A DNA stretch of 36,544 nt from an uncultured Oscillospiraceae bacterium (lineage in GTDB: Bacteria; Bacillota; Clostridia; Oscillospirales; Oscillospiraceae), in contig CAJTOM010000017.1 in assembly GCA_910577915.1 (NCBI GenBank), positions 1 to 36,544 of the forward strand. The letters are read 5' to 3'. The translations under genes were made by a program, and so were the position numbers. Below are positions 1 through 7,767 of the stretch, one piece after another (within the stretch, counting starts at the first letter, position 1; every line of letters starts with the position of its first letter). Below the pieces are notes generated by a model. The model had not been told where the DNA came from. It worked only from the letters and a program-made list of their open reading frames with translations, and searched no databases.

Positions 1-46
1 AGTAATGTGTGCAGCTGACCTGTACTAATCGCCCGAGGGCTTGACC
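1..46 (+). rRNA. 23S rRNA, 3' end (partial)
   Basis: The window opens inside the last helix of 23S rRNA. The segment with GACCTGTACTAATCG followed by GAGGGCTTGACC is the conserved 3' terminus of bacterial 23S rRNA. The rest of the gene lies upstream of the window. The exact end is placed by comparison with the usual terminal sequence and may be off by a few bases. The spacer to 5S (47-195) holds no tRNA that I can see. Confidence 0.9.
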
Positions 47-195
47 TACAATATGCAGGCAATATGGCCTCGCTCCTACTCGTTCTTCTTCCCTTTGTTC
101 GGTTTTCAGGGTGTGATGAAAATTTAGTTTTCTTGTGAAGAAAGAAATGTACGGTTCAGTTTATTTTGTGTATGTTCTTTTTCAAGAGAAAATGA

Positions 196-312
<117 letters not shown>

Positions 313-314
313 AA

Positions 315-347
315 GAGGGGCAACCAAAAGGTTGTCCCTCATTTTTT
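315..347 (+). terminator. rRNA operon terminator
   Basis: An 11-bp stem (315-325 with 330-340, one G-U pair) closes an AAAA loop and is followed by ATTTTTT. It directly follows 5S rRNA and is a standard intrinsic terminator. Confidence 0.9.
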
Positions 348-375
348 ATAGTTGATAGAGAGAATGGAGGACGAG

Positions 376-831
376 ATGGAGCGGCGTGAATGGGTAGAGC
401 TGACGGTGATGTGCATGGTGTGCGACGGTCAGGGTAATGTGCTGGTGGAGAACCGTCTGAAGCAGGACTGGCCAGGAATTACCTTCCCTGGTGGACATGT
501 GGAACCGGGGGAGTCCTTCGTGGAGGCCGCGATCCGGGAGGTACGGGAAGAGGCTGGATTGACCATCCAAAATCCGCAGTTGTGCGGTGTTAAACAGTTT
601 CCGCTTTCTGATGGTGGGCGCTATGTGCTGCTGTTTTTTAAGACAAGTCAGTTTACGGGTGAGCTGACTTCCTCAGAGGAGGGAGAGGTGTTCTGGGTCG
701 AGCGGGCGGCCTTACATACCTACCCATTGGCCATGGATTTCGGTGAGATGGTGCGGTTGATGGAGTCGGAGGAGTTCAGCGAGTTCTTCTATGAGCCGGA
801 GGGCGACGAGTGGAGGGTGAGGCTTCTGTGA
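376..831 (+). CDS. Nudix hydrolase (8-oxo-dGTP diphosphatase-like)
   Basis: A 151-residue protein with a complete Nudix box at about residues 40-61: G-H-V-E-P-G-E, then R54-E-V-R-E-E-A-G. The box binds the divalent metal and positions water for cleavage of nucleoside diphosphate-X bonds. Domain type and length fit MutT/8-oxo-dGTP diphosphatase-like enzymes that clean oxidised nucleotides, but the substrate cannot be read from sequence. ATG 376 is chosen because GGAGG at 366-370 sits five bases upstream; a TTG at 352 and an ATG at 364 are in frame but less well placed. The stop overlaps the start of the next gene (GTGA), so the two are probably translationally coupled. It follows the rRNA terminator closely; I see no strong promoter. 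Confidence 0.88.
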   Translation: MERREWVELTVMCMVCDGQGNVLVENRLKQDWPGITFPGGHVEPGESFVEAAIREVREEAGLTIQNPQLCGVKQFPLSDGGRYVLLFFKTSQFTGELTSSEEGEVFWVERAALHTYPLAMDFGEMVRLMESEEFSEFFYEPEGDEWRVRLL

Positions 832-1505
832 GGTTTTGTGCGGCATTCTTTGATCGCGATCAAACCCTACTTTATATGGACCCGTCCCTCCGCGCCGAAC
901 GGAACGCAAGGATCGAGGCCTGGAGCGGAAAACCCTTTACGCTGACTCCGGCGGAGACGATGGAGCTGTTTTTTGCCTCCCGCCCTCCGCAGGGGGTGAA
1001 GTCGGTGGAGGAGGAGAGATTCTCCCTGCGGCTTTACTGGAAGTCCCTGCTGCTGCGTGCGGGCGTCTCGGAGGGGCTGGAGGAACGCGGGGAGGAGCTC
1101 CATCAAATGACATGGCTCAAGGGGCTGAAGCTCTTTCCTGAGACCCTGGAGGTCCTGCAGCAGCTCCGCGGACGGGGGATGCGCATGGGGGTGATCTCGG
1201 ATACCAGCCCCTCGCTCCCGCTGACCCTGGAGGCGGCGGGAATTGGCGCATACTTTGACTGCGCGGTGTGCTCTGACCTGGTGGGGGTCATGAAGCCTGC
1301 CCCGCAGATGTATCAGACGGCTCTGGACGCCCTCGGTGTGGCGGCCGGGGAGAGCTTGTATGTGGATGACTGCGGCGCGGAGGCGGAGGGCGCCCGCAGA
1401 CTGGGCTTTACTGCCTTTCACATCGACCGCAGCCGCCCCGGTGACAGCCGCTGGCGGATTCAGTCTCTGCGTGCCATGGTGGCCTATCTCCAGGACATAG
1501 GCTGA
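828..1505 (+). CDS. HAD-superfamily hydrolase (phosphatase)
   Basis: A 225-residue haloacid dehalogenase-like hydrolase. Motif I is FFDRDQTL (nucleophile D9, acid D11), motif II is the ISDTS segment, motif III is the Lys of KPAPQMY, and motif IV is YVDDCGAEAEGAR. The helical insert between motifs I and II indicates a C1-cap enzyme such as phosphoglycolate phosphatase or beta-phosphoglucomutase relatives; the substrate is unknown. The GTG start at 828 overlaps the Nudix stop and is preceded by a GGAGGGTGAGG ribosome binding site at 812-822. A GTG at 810 is possible but has no such site. Coupling with a Nudix enzyme suggests a metabolite-repair role, which is inference. Confidence 0.87.
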   Translation: MRFCAAFFDRDQTLLYMDPSLRAERNARIEAWSGKPFTLTPAETMELFFASRPPQGVKSVEEERFSLRLYWKSLLLRAGVSEGLEERGEELHQMTWLKGLKLFPETLEVLQQLRGRGMRMGVISDTSPSLPLTLEAAGIGAYFDCAVCSDLVGVMKPAPQMYQTALDALGVAAGESLYVDDCGAEAEGARRLGFTAFHIDRSRPGDSRWRIQSLRAMVAYLQDIG

Positions 1506-1510
1506 AGGAT

Positions 1511-1546
1511 AAAAAGGCGTGACCTTTCATCGAAAGATCACGCCTT
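1511..1546 (-). terminator. Terminator of the rplU-prp-rpmA operon
   Basis: A hairpin with AAGGCGTGA arms and a CTTTC/GAAAG inner stem (1514-1546) lies between convergent genes. Read leftward it is followed by five U residues (1511-1515), so it is the terminator for rpmA. Read rightward, after the HAD gene, the T-run is weaker, but the hairpin may act in both directions. Confidence 0.8.
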
Positions 1547-1564
1547 CTTCTTGCGCTTTCCTGA

Positions 1565-1843
1565 TTAGGCCTCGTAGACGGAGACCTGCTTCCGGTCGCG
1601 GCCCAGACGCTCGAAGCGGACCACGCCGCTGGCGGTGGCGAACAGCGTGTCATCGCTGCCCCTACCCACATTCACACCGGGGTGGATGTGGGTGCCGCGC
1701 TGGCGGACCAGGATGTTGCCGGCCAGAACATGCTGACCGTCGGCCCGCTTGGGCCCCAGGCGCTTGCTCTTGGAATCACGGCCGTTCTTGGTGGAACCGA
1801 CGCCCTTTTTGTGGGCGAAGAACTGAAGACCAATGTTCATCAT
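1565..1843 (-). CDS. rpmA: 50S ribosomal protein L27
   Basis: A 92-residue bL27. After a short leader (MMNIGLQFF) comes AHKKGVGSTKNGRDS, the conserved N-terminus that reaches toward the peptidyl-transferase centre. The LQFF leader is the Firmicutes extension that the Prp protease removes between F9 and A10 (known for Staphylococcus aureus L27). The protease gene lies immediately upstream in the same operon, which supports cleavage here. Last gene of rplU-prp-rpmA, ending at the terminator at 1511-1546. Two adjacent ATG codons exist; the first is used here. Confidence 0.97.
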   Translation of the reverse strand: MMNIGLQFFAHKKGVGSTKNGRDSKSKRLGPKRADGQHVLAGNILVRQRGTHIHPGVNVGRGSDDTLFATASGVVRFERLGRDRKQVSVYEA

Positions 1844-1888
1844 GTGCGTATGCCATCCTTTCTGTAAGATACGGCGGAAAAACGGGGC

Positions 1889-2221
1889 CTATTCGGCCTC
1901 CAAAACCTCGATATACTGGGGGTACTCGCCGTGCAGCTCGCTGAGATAGACCATCATGCCGGTCAGAAGGGTTTGACAGGTGTCCTCTGCGGCCTGGCCC
2001 AGGGAGCCGGGGAGGCGAAGGGAAATCAGCGCGGTTTTCTCGTTAATCTTCACCGAGGCGCACAGACCCATCACATCGTTGACGATGCACTCGACGAGCC
2101 GGACGGTGCTGGTGACGGCGGCGCAGACAATATCCCCGCCCTCCGCCGCGTAGCCGCTGTGGCCGGTGGCGTCAAAGCCGGTGATGCGCCGCCCCTTCGT
2201 GTAGAATGTGACGGTGGTCAT
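1889..2221 (-). CDS. prp: Ribosomal-processing cysteine protease Prp
   Basis: A 110-residue Prp (YsxB/DUF464) protease that removes the N-terminal extension of L27 so that it can function in the ribosome. The signature is complete: GHSGYA with catalytic His21 and DIVCAAVT with catalytic Cys33. Length matches the family. It sits between rplU and rpmA, the invariant Firmicutes order, with only three bases between the rplU stop and its start, so it is co-transcribed and probably coupled. The next gene encodes its substrate with an intact LQFF cleavage site. Confidence 0.95.
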   Translation of the reverse strand: MTTVTFYTKGRRITGFDATGHSGYAAEGGDIVCAAVTSTVRLVECIVNDVMGLCASVKINEKTALISLRLPGSLGQAAEDTCQTLLTGMMVYLSELHGEYPQYIEVLEAE

Positions 2222-2224
2222 GCC

Positions 2225-2536
2225 TTAGGCGCTGATCTTCTTGATCTCGACCTTGGTATAGGGCTGACGGTGGCCCTGACGCTTGCGGTAGCCCTTCTTG
2301 GGGTTGTACTTGAAGATGCGGATCTTCTTGCCCTTGCCGTTCTTGACGATGGTGGCCTCCACCTTGGCGCCGGAGACGGTGGGCGTGCCGATGGTGGCGC
2401 TGTCGCCGTCCAGAATCGCCAGAACCTGGTCGAAGACCACCTGGTCGCCGGCCTCCTGGGGCAGCTTCTCGATGAACAGGGTCTCGCCCTCGGTCACCTT
2501 GTACTGCTTACCGCCGGTAACGATGATTGCGTGCAT
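2225..2536 (-). CDS. rplU: 50S ribosomal protein L21
   Basis: A 103-residue bL21 beginning MHAIIVTGGKQYKV and ending with the basic RKRQGHRQPYTKVEI stretch that binds 23S rRNA. The frame is open 37 codons further upstream, but that extension is Arg-rich leader without family similarity, and the ATG at 2536 has purine-rich AGGTG and AAAGGA sequence before it. First gene of the rplU-prp-rpmA operon, read from a strong promoter at 2650-2678. Confidence 0.97.
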   Translation of the reverse strand: MHAIIVTGGKQYKVTEGETLFIEKLPQEAGDQVVFDQVLAILDGDSATIGTPTVSGAKVEATIVKNGKGKKIRIFKYNPKKGYRKRQGHRQPYTKVEIKKISA

Positions 2537-2539
2537 TCC

Positions 2540-2649
2540 TTTTGCACCTCGCTTTCCTTTATTATGGAGCACTAACCGCGCTCCTTTACGGGCGCGCTGT
2601 CGTAGGCGGCGCTTGCGCGCGCTTGCAGCCCATTCAAAGCGGCTCACCT
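2540..2649 (-). promoter_or_regulatory. Structured 5' leader of rplU operon (candidate)
   Basis: About 105 nt separate the predicted transcription start from the rplU start codon. The stretch includes a GGAGC/GCTCC hairpin (2566-2584) and GC-rich repeated GCAAGCGC segments. Firmicutes L21 operons often carry an autoregulatory L21 leader RNA; this may be its counterpart, but I cannot match the consensus by eye. Confidence 0.3.
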
Positions 2650-2678
2650 AGTATACCAGCAGTTGGGCCCATTGTCAA
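2650..2678 (-). promoter_or_regulatory. Sigma-A promoter of rplU-prp-rpmA
   Basis: Leftward TTGACA (2673-2678), 17-bp spacer, TATACT (2650-2655). Perfect -35 and near-perfect -10, as expected for a ribosomal protein operon. Confidence 0.88.
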
Positions 2679-2731
2679 CCGATTTTCTGGAAAAATCCTT
2701 GGAAAAACTCTGGAAATCTCGAAAAAAGTAT

Positions 2732-2760
2732 TTGACAATCGGCCCCTCGTCTACTATAAT
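2732..2760 (+). promoter_or_regulatory. Consensus sigma-A promoter of DUF177-rpmF
   Basis: TTGACA (2732-2737), 17-bp spacer, TATAAT (2755-2760): both hexamers perfect. It is divergent from the rplU promoter, with 53 bp between the two -35 boxes. Confidence 0.92.
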
Positions 2761-2787
2761 GTAGATCGTGTCTTTGCGAGGTGTGTT

Positions 2788-3294
2788 ATGCTGGTAAATG
2801 TGCAAAAGATCATCAACGCCCCCGGAGAGCGGATTGATTTCCAGTTTTCGCTGGATCTGTCCGATGTGGACTTCGGCGGCCTGTATCCCGCCCAGAACCC
2901 GGTGGTGGTAACCGGCGATGTGCGGAATACGGCGGGGATGCTGCTGCTGCGCTTTTCGGCGGACACAGTGCTCAAGTCCGTCTGCGACCGGTGCCTGGAG
3001 AACTTCGACAACCCCAAGCGGGTGGCCTGCGAGTACCTCCTGGCCCAGGAGCTGGCCGATGCGGAAAACGACGACATCGTGCTGCTGGAGGACGGCGCCG
3101 TGGACGTGGGCGATCTGGCCCGGACGGCGATGATCCTGGAGATGGACGCGAAGACCCTGTGTTCAGAGGACTGCAGGGGGCTCTGCCCCGGCTGCGGCGT
3201 CAACCTCAACCAAGGGAGCTGCACCTGTCGGAAGGAAGCAGACCCCCGGTTGGCGGTGCTGGCCAGCCTTCTGAAGAAGGATACCGATTCCTGA
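2788..3294 (+). CDS. DUF177 (YceD-type) protein, probable large-subunit/23S rRNA factor
   Basis: A 168-residue DUF177/YceD family protein. In bacteria and chloroplasts this family is linked to 23S rRNA maturation or stability, and its gene nearly always precedes rpmF, as here. Visible features: a CDRC pair in the middle, then a C-terminal Cys cluster (CSEDCRGLCPGCGVN and CTC) that looks like a zinc or metal site typical of clostridial members. The frame is open upstream, but ATG 2788 is preceded by GAGGTG at 2778-2783 and lies 27 nt after a perfect -10 box. Co-transcribed with rpmF. Confidence 0.9.
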   Translation: MLVNVQKIINAPGERIDFQFSLDLSDVDFGGLYPAQNPVVVTGDVRNTAGMLLLRFSADTVLKSVCDRCLENFDNPKRVACEYLLAQELADAENDDIVLLEDGAVDVGDLARTAMILEMDAKTLCSEDCRGLCPGCGVNLNQGSCTCRKEADPRLAVLASLLKKDTDS

Positions 3295-3331
3295 GTGACA
3301 AACAAAATTCAGATATATAGGAGGTGTCATC

Positions 3332-3520
3332 ATGGCAGTCCCCAAGGGTAAAGTTTCGAAGGCGAGACGTGATAAGCGGCGCAGCTCCGTGTGGAAGCTG
3401 AAGGCGCCCGGTCTGATCGTCTGCTCCAAGTGCGGCGCGATGCGCCTGCCCCATAGAATGTGTCCCGAGTGCGGTACTTACAATGGCCGTCAGGTCAAGA
3501 GTGCCGCCAGCGAGGACTAA
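3332..3520 (+). CDS. rpmF: 50S ribosomal protein L32
   Basis: A 62-residue bL32 starting MAVPKGKVSKARRDKRRS. Two CxxC pairs (CSKCG and CPECG) form the zinc ribbon, so this is the zinc-binding (C+) form. An AGGAGGTG site precedes the ATG. It follows DUF177 by 37 nt and ends before a strong terminator. Confidence 0.97.
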   Translation: MAVPKGKVSKARRDKRRSSVWKLKAPGLIVCSKCGAMRLPHRMCPECGTYNGRQVKSAASED

Positions 3521-3599
3521 TTCCCGGCGTGAGAAACGCGCGCCGCTCCTGCCCGCAGACGGCAGGGAGGCGCAGGCGGAACGGGCAAACGCGACAAGC

Positions 3600-3638
3600 G
3601 AACAGGGGACCAGCTGTAAGGCTGGTCCCCTGTTTTTG
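3600..3638 (+). terminator. Terminator after rpmF
   Basis: A perfect 14-bp stem (3601-3614 with 3621-3634) with a TGTAAG loop runs into TTTTT. Strong intrinsic terminator of the DUF177-rpmF operon. Confidence 0.93.
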
Positions 3639-3668
3639 CGCTTTGGGGAAGCAAGGCCGGCGGCCCGA

Positions 3669-3697
3669 TTGACAAACCGGGCCGGGTCTGGTACAGT
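3669..3697 (+). promoter_or_regulatory. Sigma-A promoter of the ygiQ-like gene
   Basis: TTGACA (3669-3674), 17-bp spacer, TACAGT (3692-3697), 28 nt before the start codon. Confidence 0.8.
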
Positions 3698-3725
3698 AAA
3701 TTCATACTTTTTCAGGAGGCGCGCC

Positions 3726-5582
3726 ATGGATCCTTCCTCTTTTCTCCCCGTCAGTCGGGAGGACATGCACCAGCGGGACTGGTGGTATTACGATTTTCTG
3801 GTGGTCACCGCCGACGCCTATGTGGACCACCCCAGCTTCGGCACGGCCATCATCGCCAGGGTGCTGGAGGCGGAGGGCTACCGGGTGGCGGTGCTGGCCC
3901 AGCCGGACTGGCACAGCGCCGGCGCCTTCCGGGACATGGGGCGGCCCCGGTACGGGGTATTCATCGGGGGCGGGAACATCGACTCCATGGTGGCCCACTA
4001 CACCGCCGCCAGGAAGCGCCGGTCCGCCGACGCCTACAGCCCCGGAAACCGGATGGGCCTGCGGCCTGACCGGCCCACCATCGTGTACGCGGGCCGGGCC
4101 AGGGAGGCCTTTCCCGACGTGCCCGTGGTCATCGGCGGGCTGGAGGCCAGCCTGCGGCGGTTTGCCCACTACGACTACTGGGACGACGCGGTACGCCGGT
4201 CCATCCTCTTCGACGCGGGGGCGGATCTGCTGGTCTACGGCATGGGGGAGCGGGCCGTCAGGGAGATTGCCGGGCGGCTGGCCAAGGGGGAGCCGGTGGA
4301 GCGTCTGACGGACGTCCGGGGCACGGCCTGGGCTGCAAAGGACCCGGACTGCCGGTTTGAGAGCGTTACGGCGCCGTCCTTTGAGGCGGCGGCTTCGGAC
4401 AAGCGGGACTATGCCGAGGCGACAAGGATCGAATACGAGGAGCACGACCCCGTCCGGGGCCGGGCTATCCTGCAGCGCCACGGGGACCGGGTGCTGGTGG
4501 TCAACCCCCCCGCCATGCCCCTTTCGCGGGAGGAGCTGGACTTCGTGGCGGAGCTGCCCTACGCCCGGGAGGTCCACCCCATGTACGAGCCTCTGGGGGG
4601 TGTGGCCGCCATCGAGGAGGTGCGCTTCTCCGTCACCCACAACCGGGGGTGCTTCGGCGGGTGCAATTTCTGCTCCCTGGCCTTCCACCAGGGGCGGATG
4701 ATCACCTCCCGCAGCCACGAGAGCGTGGTTCGGGAGGTGGAGGGGTTCACCAGGGATCCCCAGTTCAAGGGCTATGTTCACGACGTGGGGGGGCCCAGCG
4801 CCAACTTCCGGCACCCCAGCTGCGCCCAGCAGGTGAAAAACGGCATGTGCAGGAACCGCTCCTGCCTGGCGCCCACCCCCTGCAAAAATCTGGACCCCAG
4901 CCACGCCGACTACCTGGCCCTGCTGCGGAAGGTCCGGGCGGTGCCGGGGGTGAAGAAGGTGTTCATCCGCAGCGGCATCCGCTACGACTACATGCTGTGC
5001 GAGAGGAACAGTGAGTTCTTCGCCGAGCTGGTGCGCCACCACGTCTCCGGCCAGCTGAAGGTGGCCCCGGAGCACTGCTCCGCCAGGGTGCTGGACTACA
5101 TGGGCAAGCCCCACTTTGAGGTCTACGAGCGGTTTAAGGAGAAGTACCAGCGGCTCAACCAGCGCTACGGCCTGGAGCAGTATCTGGTGCCCTACCTGAT
5201 GAGCAGCCATCCCGGGTGCACCCTGACCGATGCGGTGGAGCTGGCGGTGTTCCTCAACCGGACGGGCCGCCAGCCGGAGCAGGTGCAGGATTTCTACCCC
5301 ACGCCGGGGACGCTGTCCACCTGTATGTGGTATACGGAGCTGGACCCCCGGACCATGGAGCCGGTGTATGTGGCCAAGAGCCCCCACGACAAGGCCCTGC
5401 AGCGGGCGCTGCTCCAGTGGAAGCGGCCGGAGCTGCGCCGGCTGGTGGTGGAGGCCCTGCACAAAGCGGGCCGGGAGGATTTGATCGGGTACGGGAAGGA
5501 GTGTCTGGTGCGGCCGCTGGCGGCGCGGACAGAGGACGCGCGGGCTGGCCGGGCGGAAGGAAGAGGAAGAAGGCCGACCTGA
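3726..5582 (+). CDS. YgiQ-family (UPF0313) radical SAM protein
   Basis: A 618-residue radical SAM enzyme of the YgiQ/UPF0313 family. The 4Fe-4S-binding CxxxCxxC is C309-C313-C316 in NRGCFGGCNFCS. Upstream is the family-specific N-terminal region (DWWYYDFLVVTADAYVDHPS and VIGGLEASLRRFAHYDYWDD); the C-terminus has the conserved QDFYPTPGT region. The reaction of this family is not established. AGGAGG at 3715-3720 fixes ATG 3726. It is a single-gene unit with its own promoter. The last ~20 residues are Arg/Gly/Ala-rich and probably disordered. Confidence 0.92.
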   Translation: MDPSSFLPVSREDMHQRDWWYYDFLVVTADAYVDHPSFGTAIIARVLEAEGYRVAVLAQPDWHSAGAFRDMGRPRYGVFIGGGNIDSMVAHYTAARKRRSADAYSPGNRMGLRPDRPTIVYAGRAREAFPDVPVVIGGLEASLRRFAHYDYWDDAVRRSILFDAGADLLVYGMGERAVREIAGRLAKGEPVERLTDVRGTAWAAKDPDCRFESVTAPSFEAAASDKRDYAEATRIEYEEHDPVRGRAILQRHGDRVLVVNPPAMPLSREELDFVAELPYAREVHPMYEPLGGVAAIEEVRFSVTHNRGCFGGCNFCSLAFHQGRMITSRSHESVVREVEGFTRDPQFKGYVHDVGGPSANFRHPSCAQQVKNGMCRNRSCLAPTPCKNLDPSHADYLALLRKVRAVPGVKKVFIRSGIRYDYMLCERNSEFFAELVRHHVSGQLKVAPEHCSARVLDYMGKPHFEVYERFKEKYQRLNQRYGLEQYLVPYLMSSHPGCTLTDAVELAVFLNRTGRQPEQVQDFYPTPGTLSTCMWYTELDPRTMEPVYVAKSPHDKALQRALLQWKRPELRRLVVEALHKAGREDLIGYGKECLVRPLAARTEDARAGRAEGRGRRPT

Positions 5583-5666
5583 AGGGGGCGCGGCGGAGCG
5601 CGGGGAGCAGGGAAAGCGCCGGAAAAAACGGCGGAAAGCAGAGGAAGAAGGGGAGAAGGTAGGAGA

Positions 5667-5701
5667 GAGGCACTCTTTTCAGGAGGTGAAAAGAGTGCCT
5701 C
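5667..5701. terminator. 15-bp hairpin between ygiQ-like gene and SIR2 gene
   Basis: A perfect 15-bp stem (5667-5681 with 5687-5701) with a GGAGG loop between convergent genes. The arms contain A/T runs but no long U-tract follows on either strand. Probably a bidirectional terminator. Confidence 0.65.
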
Positions 5702-5705
5702 AGTT

Positions 5706-7397
5706 TCATGCTTCGGATGCGTCCAATTCTTTCGCTTTTTGATCGGCCTGATCAGCTTCTTGAGTGCGGCCTAGTGCCCGCAGGGCTTTGCCCAATATGC
5801 GATACGCCTGGGAAAAGTGTATGCCAAGAGAAATTGCTTTTTGAACGGATTCTATAGCAGTTTCATATTGATTCAGTTGTGCCAGCATGCTTGCGACACA
5901 ATAATGATACATGCCAAAATCCGGTTCAAGGGCCGCCGCTTTGCGATATTCCGCTAATGCGTCCTCATATTGGTTTATTAGTTCAAACTGACTTCCAATT
6001 AAATAATGATCTATGGCATTTTCCGGACAAATCGCGGCTGCCTCCTGTAATATATCCTGGGCTTCCTTAGGCCGATTCATATGAATAAATATGAATGACA
6101 TATTCCGGTAAATTTCAACATTGTGGCCTTCAAGCGCCAGGGCTTTACGGTATTCCTCTAATGCTCTTTCATCTTCAAGTAAATAGCGAAAAGCGTCTCC
6201 CAGGCTTTGATGATAGCGGGCGTTCTCTGCGTCCAGCGTAACAAGCTGCTCCAAGATCTTTACCGCCTGCTCATACTCCTTGGCCCGTATATGGGTTGAT
6301 GCCTTACGGTACATACGCTGCTGATCGGCTTGACTGGTAATCTTTTCAATGGCTCGATTAATGTCGCTTTCGGGTTCCGCAGATTTTGCAGGAGGAAGGG
6401 CCCGTTCAAGGACCTGTTCCGGGCTGCCGGAGATCATTTCTGCAACATCAGTGGTTTTGGATGTGTCCGAAAATGCGTTGATCGCATCGCCCAGGGCCTT
6501 GTACCGGTCGCGGGCATCCCGTAAAAAGTCTTCTTCCTTTGGAAGAACATAGTCGAACGCGGCGCCCAGCTGGATGAACACATTGTCGAAACCGTCGTGG
6601 AAAATATAGAGGCCGCGGCTCTCATCGAGAAATTCTTGGATTCTCCCCTCCAGCTTGTCCTCCTTATACAGCATCCAGTAGGGGTGCTTCCACTCGTCAT
6701 GGGCAAATTTCCCGGCGTTTTCTGACAGGAAGTCCATGAGGCTCTTATCGTTGCCCGCGTAGCCGATAAATACGGGGTGGTAGTTGGTGAAGATGAGCTC
6801 CAGGGCCCGCTTCCAGCTGTCGGGGAGCTTTTCCAGATCCTTTGACCTGCTCTTCGGGTCGAAGAGCAGGTCCCGGTGAATCTTGATGATGGTAGGGCGC
6901 ACGGGCAGGCCGGAGATGTAGTGGGACAGGGCCTCGTGGCCGATGACAAGGGGCGTGTTCTGGGCGTAGTAGTTCACCGCGTCCTCTGTCAGGTGGTCGA
7001 AGTTGGTGGTGACCACCACGTTGTGGGGCGTCCTGGTCAGCAAATGGGCCAGCATCACATACCCCGCGCTGGGGACGGCGGACTCCATCATCTTCTCAAT
7101 GTAGTTATAGCCGTCCGCGGGACAGCGGCAGAAGCGCTTCTCATAGTACTGGCTGTAGAAGCTGGACATGTTCTCATCGGTGATCCCCAGCTCACTGCGC
7201 CACTGGCGGTAGACCGCCTCATTCTGCTCCCGCAGCTCCCTGTCCCAGATTTTAACCAGCTCCTGGCCGGACTTGATACGGGAGGAGCGGGAGGCGCCCG
7301 CGCCCAGGACAAAGCAGAATTTTCTGGGGTGGAAGCCGTCGGTGACCTCCTTCATCTCCGCGATAAAGCCTTTCAGTGACAGCTGCTCGCAGGGCAT
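5706..7397 (-). CDS. SIR2-like domain protein with C-terminal TPR repeats
   Basis: A 563-residue, two-part protein. Residues ~25-290 carry SIR2-type NAD-binding motifs: GAGAS (32-36), TNFD (131-134), KIHRD with H174, and GYAGND (212-217). These match the SIR2_2-like branch, not classical deacetylases; no zinc-finger Cys pairs are visible. Residues ~355-560 form about six TPR repeats. Several antiphage proteins join SIR2-like NADase domains to repeat sensors, so NAD+ depletion on infection is plausible but inferred. A housekeeping scaffold role is also possible. It stands alone, with AGGAGGTG before ATG 7397. The TPR half is visibly AT-richer than the SIR2 half, suggesting a domain swap. Confidence 0.8.
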   Translation of the reverse strand: MPCEQLSLKGFIAEMKEVTDGFHPRKFCFVLGAGASRSSRIKSGQELVKIWDRELREQNEAVYRQWRSELGITDENMSSFYSQYYEKRFCRCPADGYNYIEKMMESAVPSAGYVMLAHLLTRTPHNVVVTTNFDHLTEDAVNYYAQNTPLVIGHEALSHYISGLPVRPTIIKIHRDLLFDPKSRSKDLEKLPDSWKRALELIFTNYHPVFIGYAGNDKSLMDFLSENAGKFAHDEWKHPYWMLYKEDKLEGRIQEFLDESRGLYIFHDGFDNVFIQLGAAFDYVLPKEEDFLRDARDRYKALGDAINAFSDTSKTTDVAEMISGSPEQVLERALPPAKSAEPESDINRAIEKITSQADQQRMYRKASTHIRAKEYEQAVKILEQLVTLDAENARYHQSLGDAFRYLLEDERALEEYRKALALEGHNVEIYRNMSFIFIHMNRPKEAQDILQEAAAICPENAIDHYLIGSQFELINQYEDALAEYRKAAALEPDFGMYHYCVASMLAQLNQYETAIESVQKAISLGIHFSQAYRILGKALRALGRTQEADQADQKAKELDASEA

Positions 7398-7477
7398 AGC
7401 GGCACCTCCTGTCTGTTTCTATGGATGCGGCGCGCGGTTTTTTACGTTGGCATGAGCCTTTTGAAGCTGCCGGTTCG

Positions 7478-7506
7478 ATGGTACCATATTTTGCCGGAGA
7501 ATGCAA
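7478..7506 (-). promoter_or_regulatory. Possible promoter of the SIR2-TPR gene
   Basis: Leftward TTGCAT (7501-7506), 17-bp spacer, TACCAT (7478-7483), about 80 nt before the start codon. Only moderately close to consensus. Confidence 0.4.
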
Positions 7507-7540
7507 TTGCAAAATGAACATAGGGGGTCTGATAGCTGGA

Positions 7541-7570
7541 AAAATGCGGCGAAAATGCGGCGAAAATGCG
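7541..7570. repeat. Short tandem repeat, 11-bp unit
   Basis: Three consecutive copies of an 11-bp unit (AAAATGCGGCG, the last ending in GCGCGG) between the SIR2 gene and the ABC-transporter promoter, ending about 12 bp before its -35 box. Could be a protein-binding array or a replication-slippage product. Confidence 0.6.
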
Positions 7571-7581
7571 CGGCCGTCACC

Positions 7582-7610
7582 TTGACAATCTCCACATCCA
7601 ATGATACAAT
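7582..7610 (+). promoter_or_regulatory. Sigma-A promoter of the ABC-2 exporter operon
   Basis: TTGACA (7582-7587), 17-bp spacer, TACAAT (7605-7610). It lies 210 nt before the first start codon, so it predicts a long 5' leader. Confidence 0.82.
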
Positions 7611-7632
7611 AACTTTCCTTTTTGTTTGCCCA

Positions 7633-7767
7633 GGAGCTGCCTGGCTCCGCCACAGAAAGAGGGCAGTCCGGTGACGGCCGGGGAAGGCTCGTGACCTCCC
7701 GGCCGGCTTGCGGACGGGACTGTCTCCCGCTTGCTTTTAAGGCCATGGCGGCGCGCCTGATCGCCGC
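7633..7767 (+). promoter_or_regulatory. Structured leader RNA of the exporter operon (unidentified)
   Basis: The 210-nt leader can fold into several helices: GGAGC/GCTCC (7633-7648); an outer pair 7662-7669 with 7717-7724 (GGCAGTCC/GGACTGTC) enclosing GGCCGGG/CCCGGCC (7676-7682 with 7698-7704); and GGCGGCG/CGCCGCC (about 7747-7768). A short TTTT at 7735-7738 follows the second domain. I see no T-box motif and could not match guanidine or other known riboswitch signatures, so the role is open. Confidence 0.35.

Noticed and set aside
3702..5462. A 586-codon open frame on the - strand
   Set aside because: It lies antisense to the ygiQ-like gene, is rich in His/Gly/Pro/Val as expected from the reverse of a GC-rich coding frame, and shows no family motifs.
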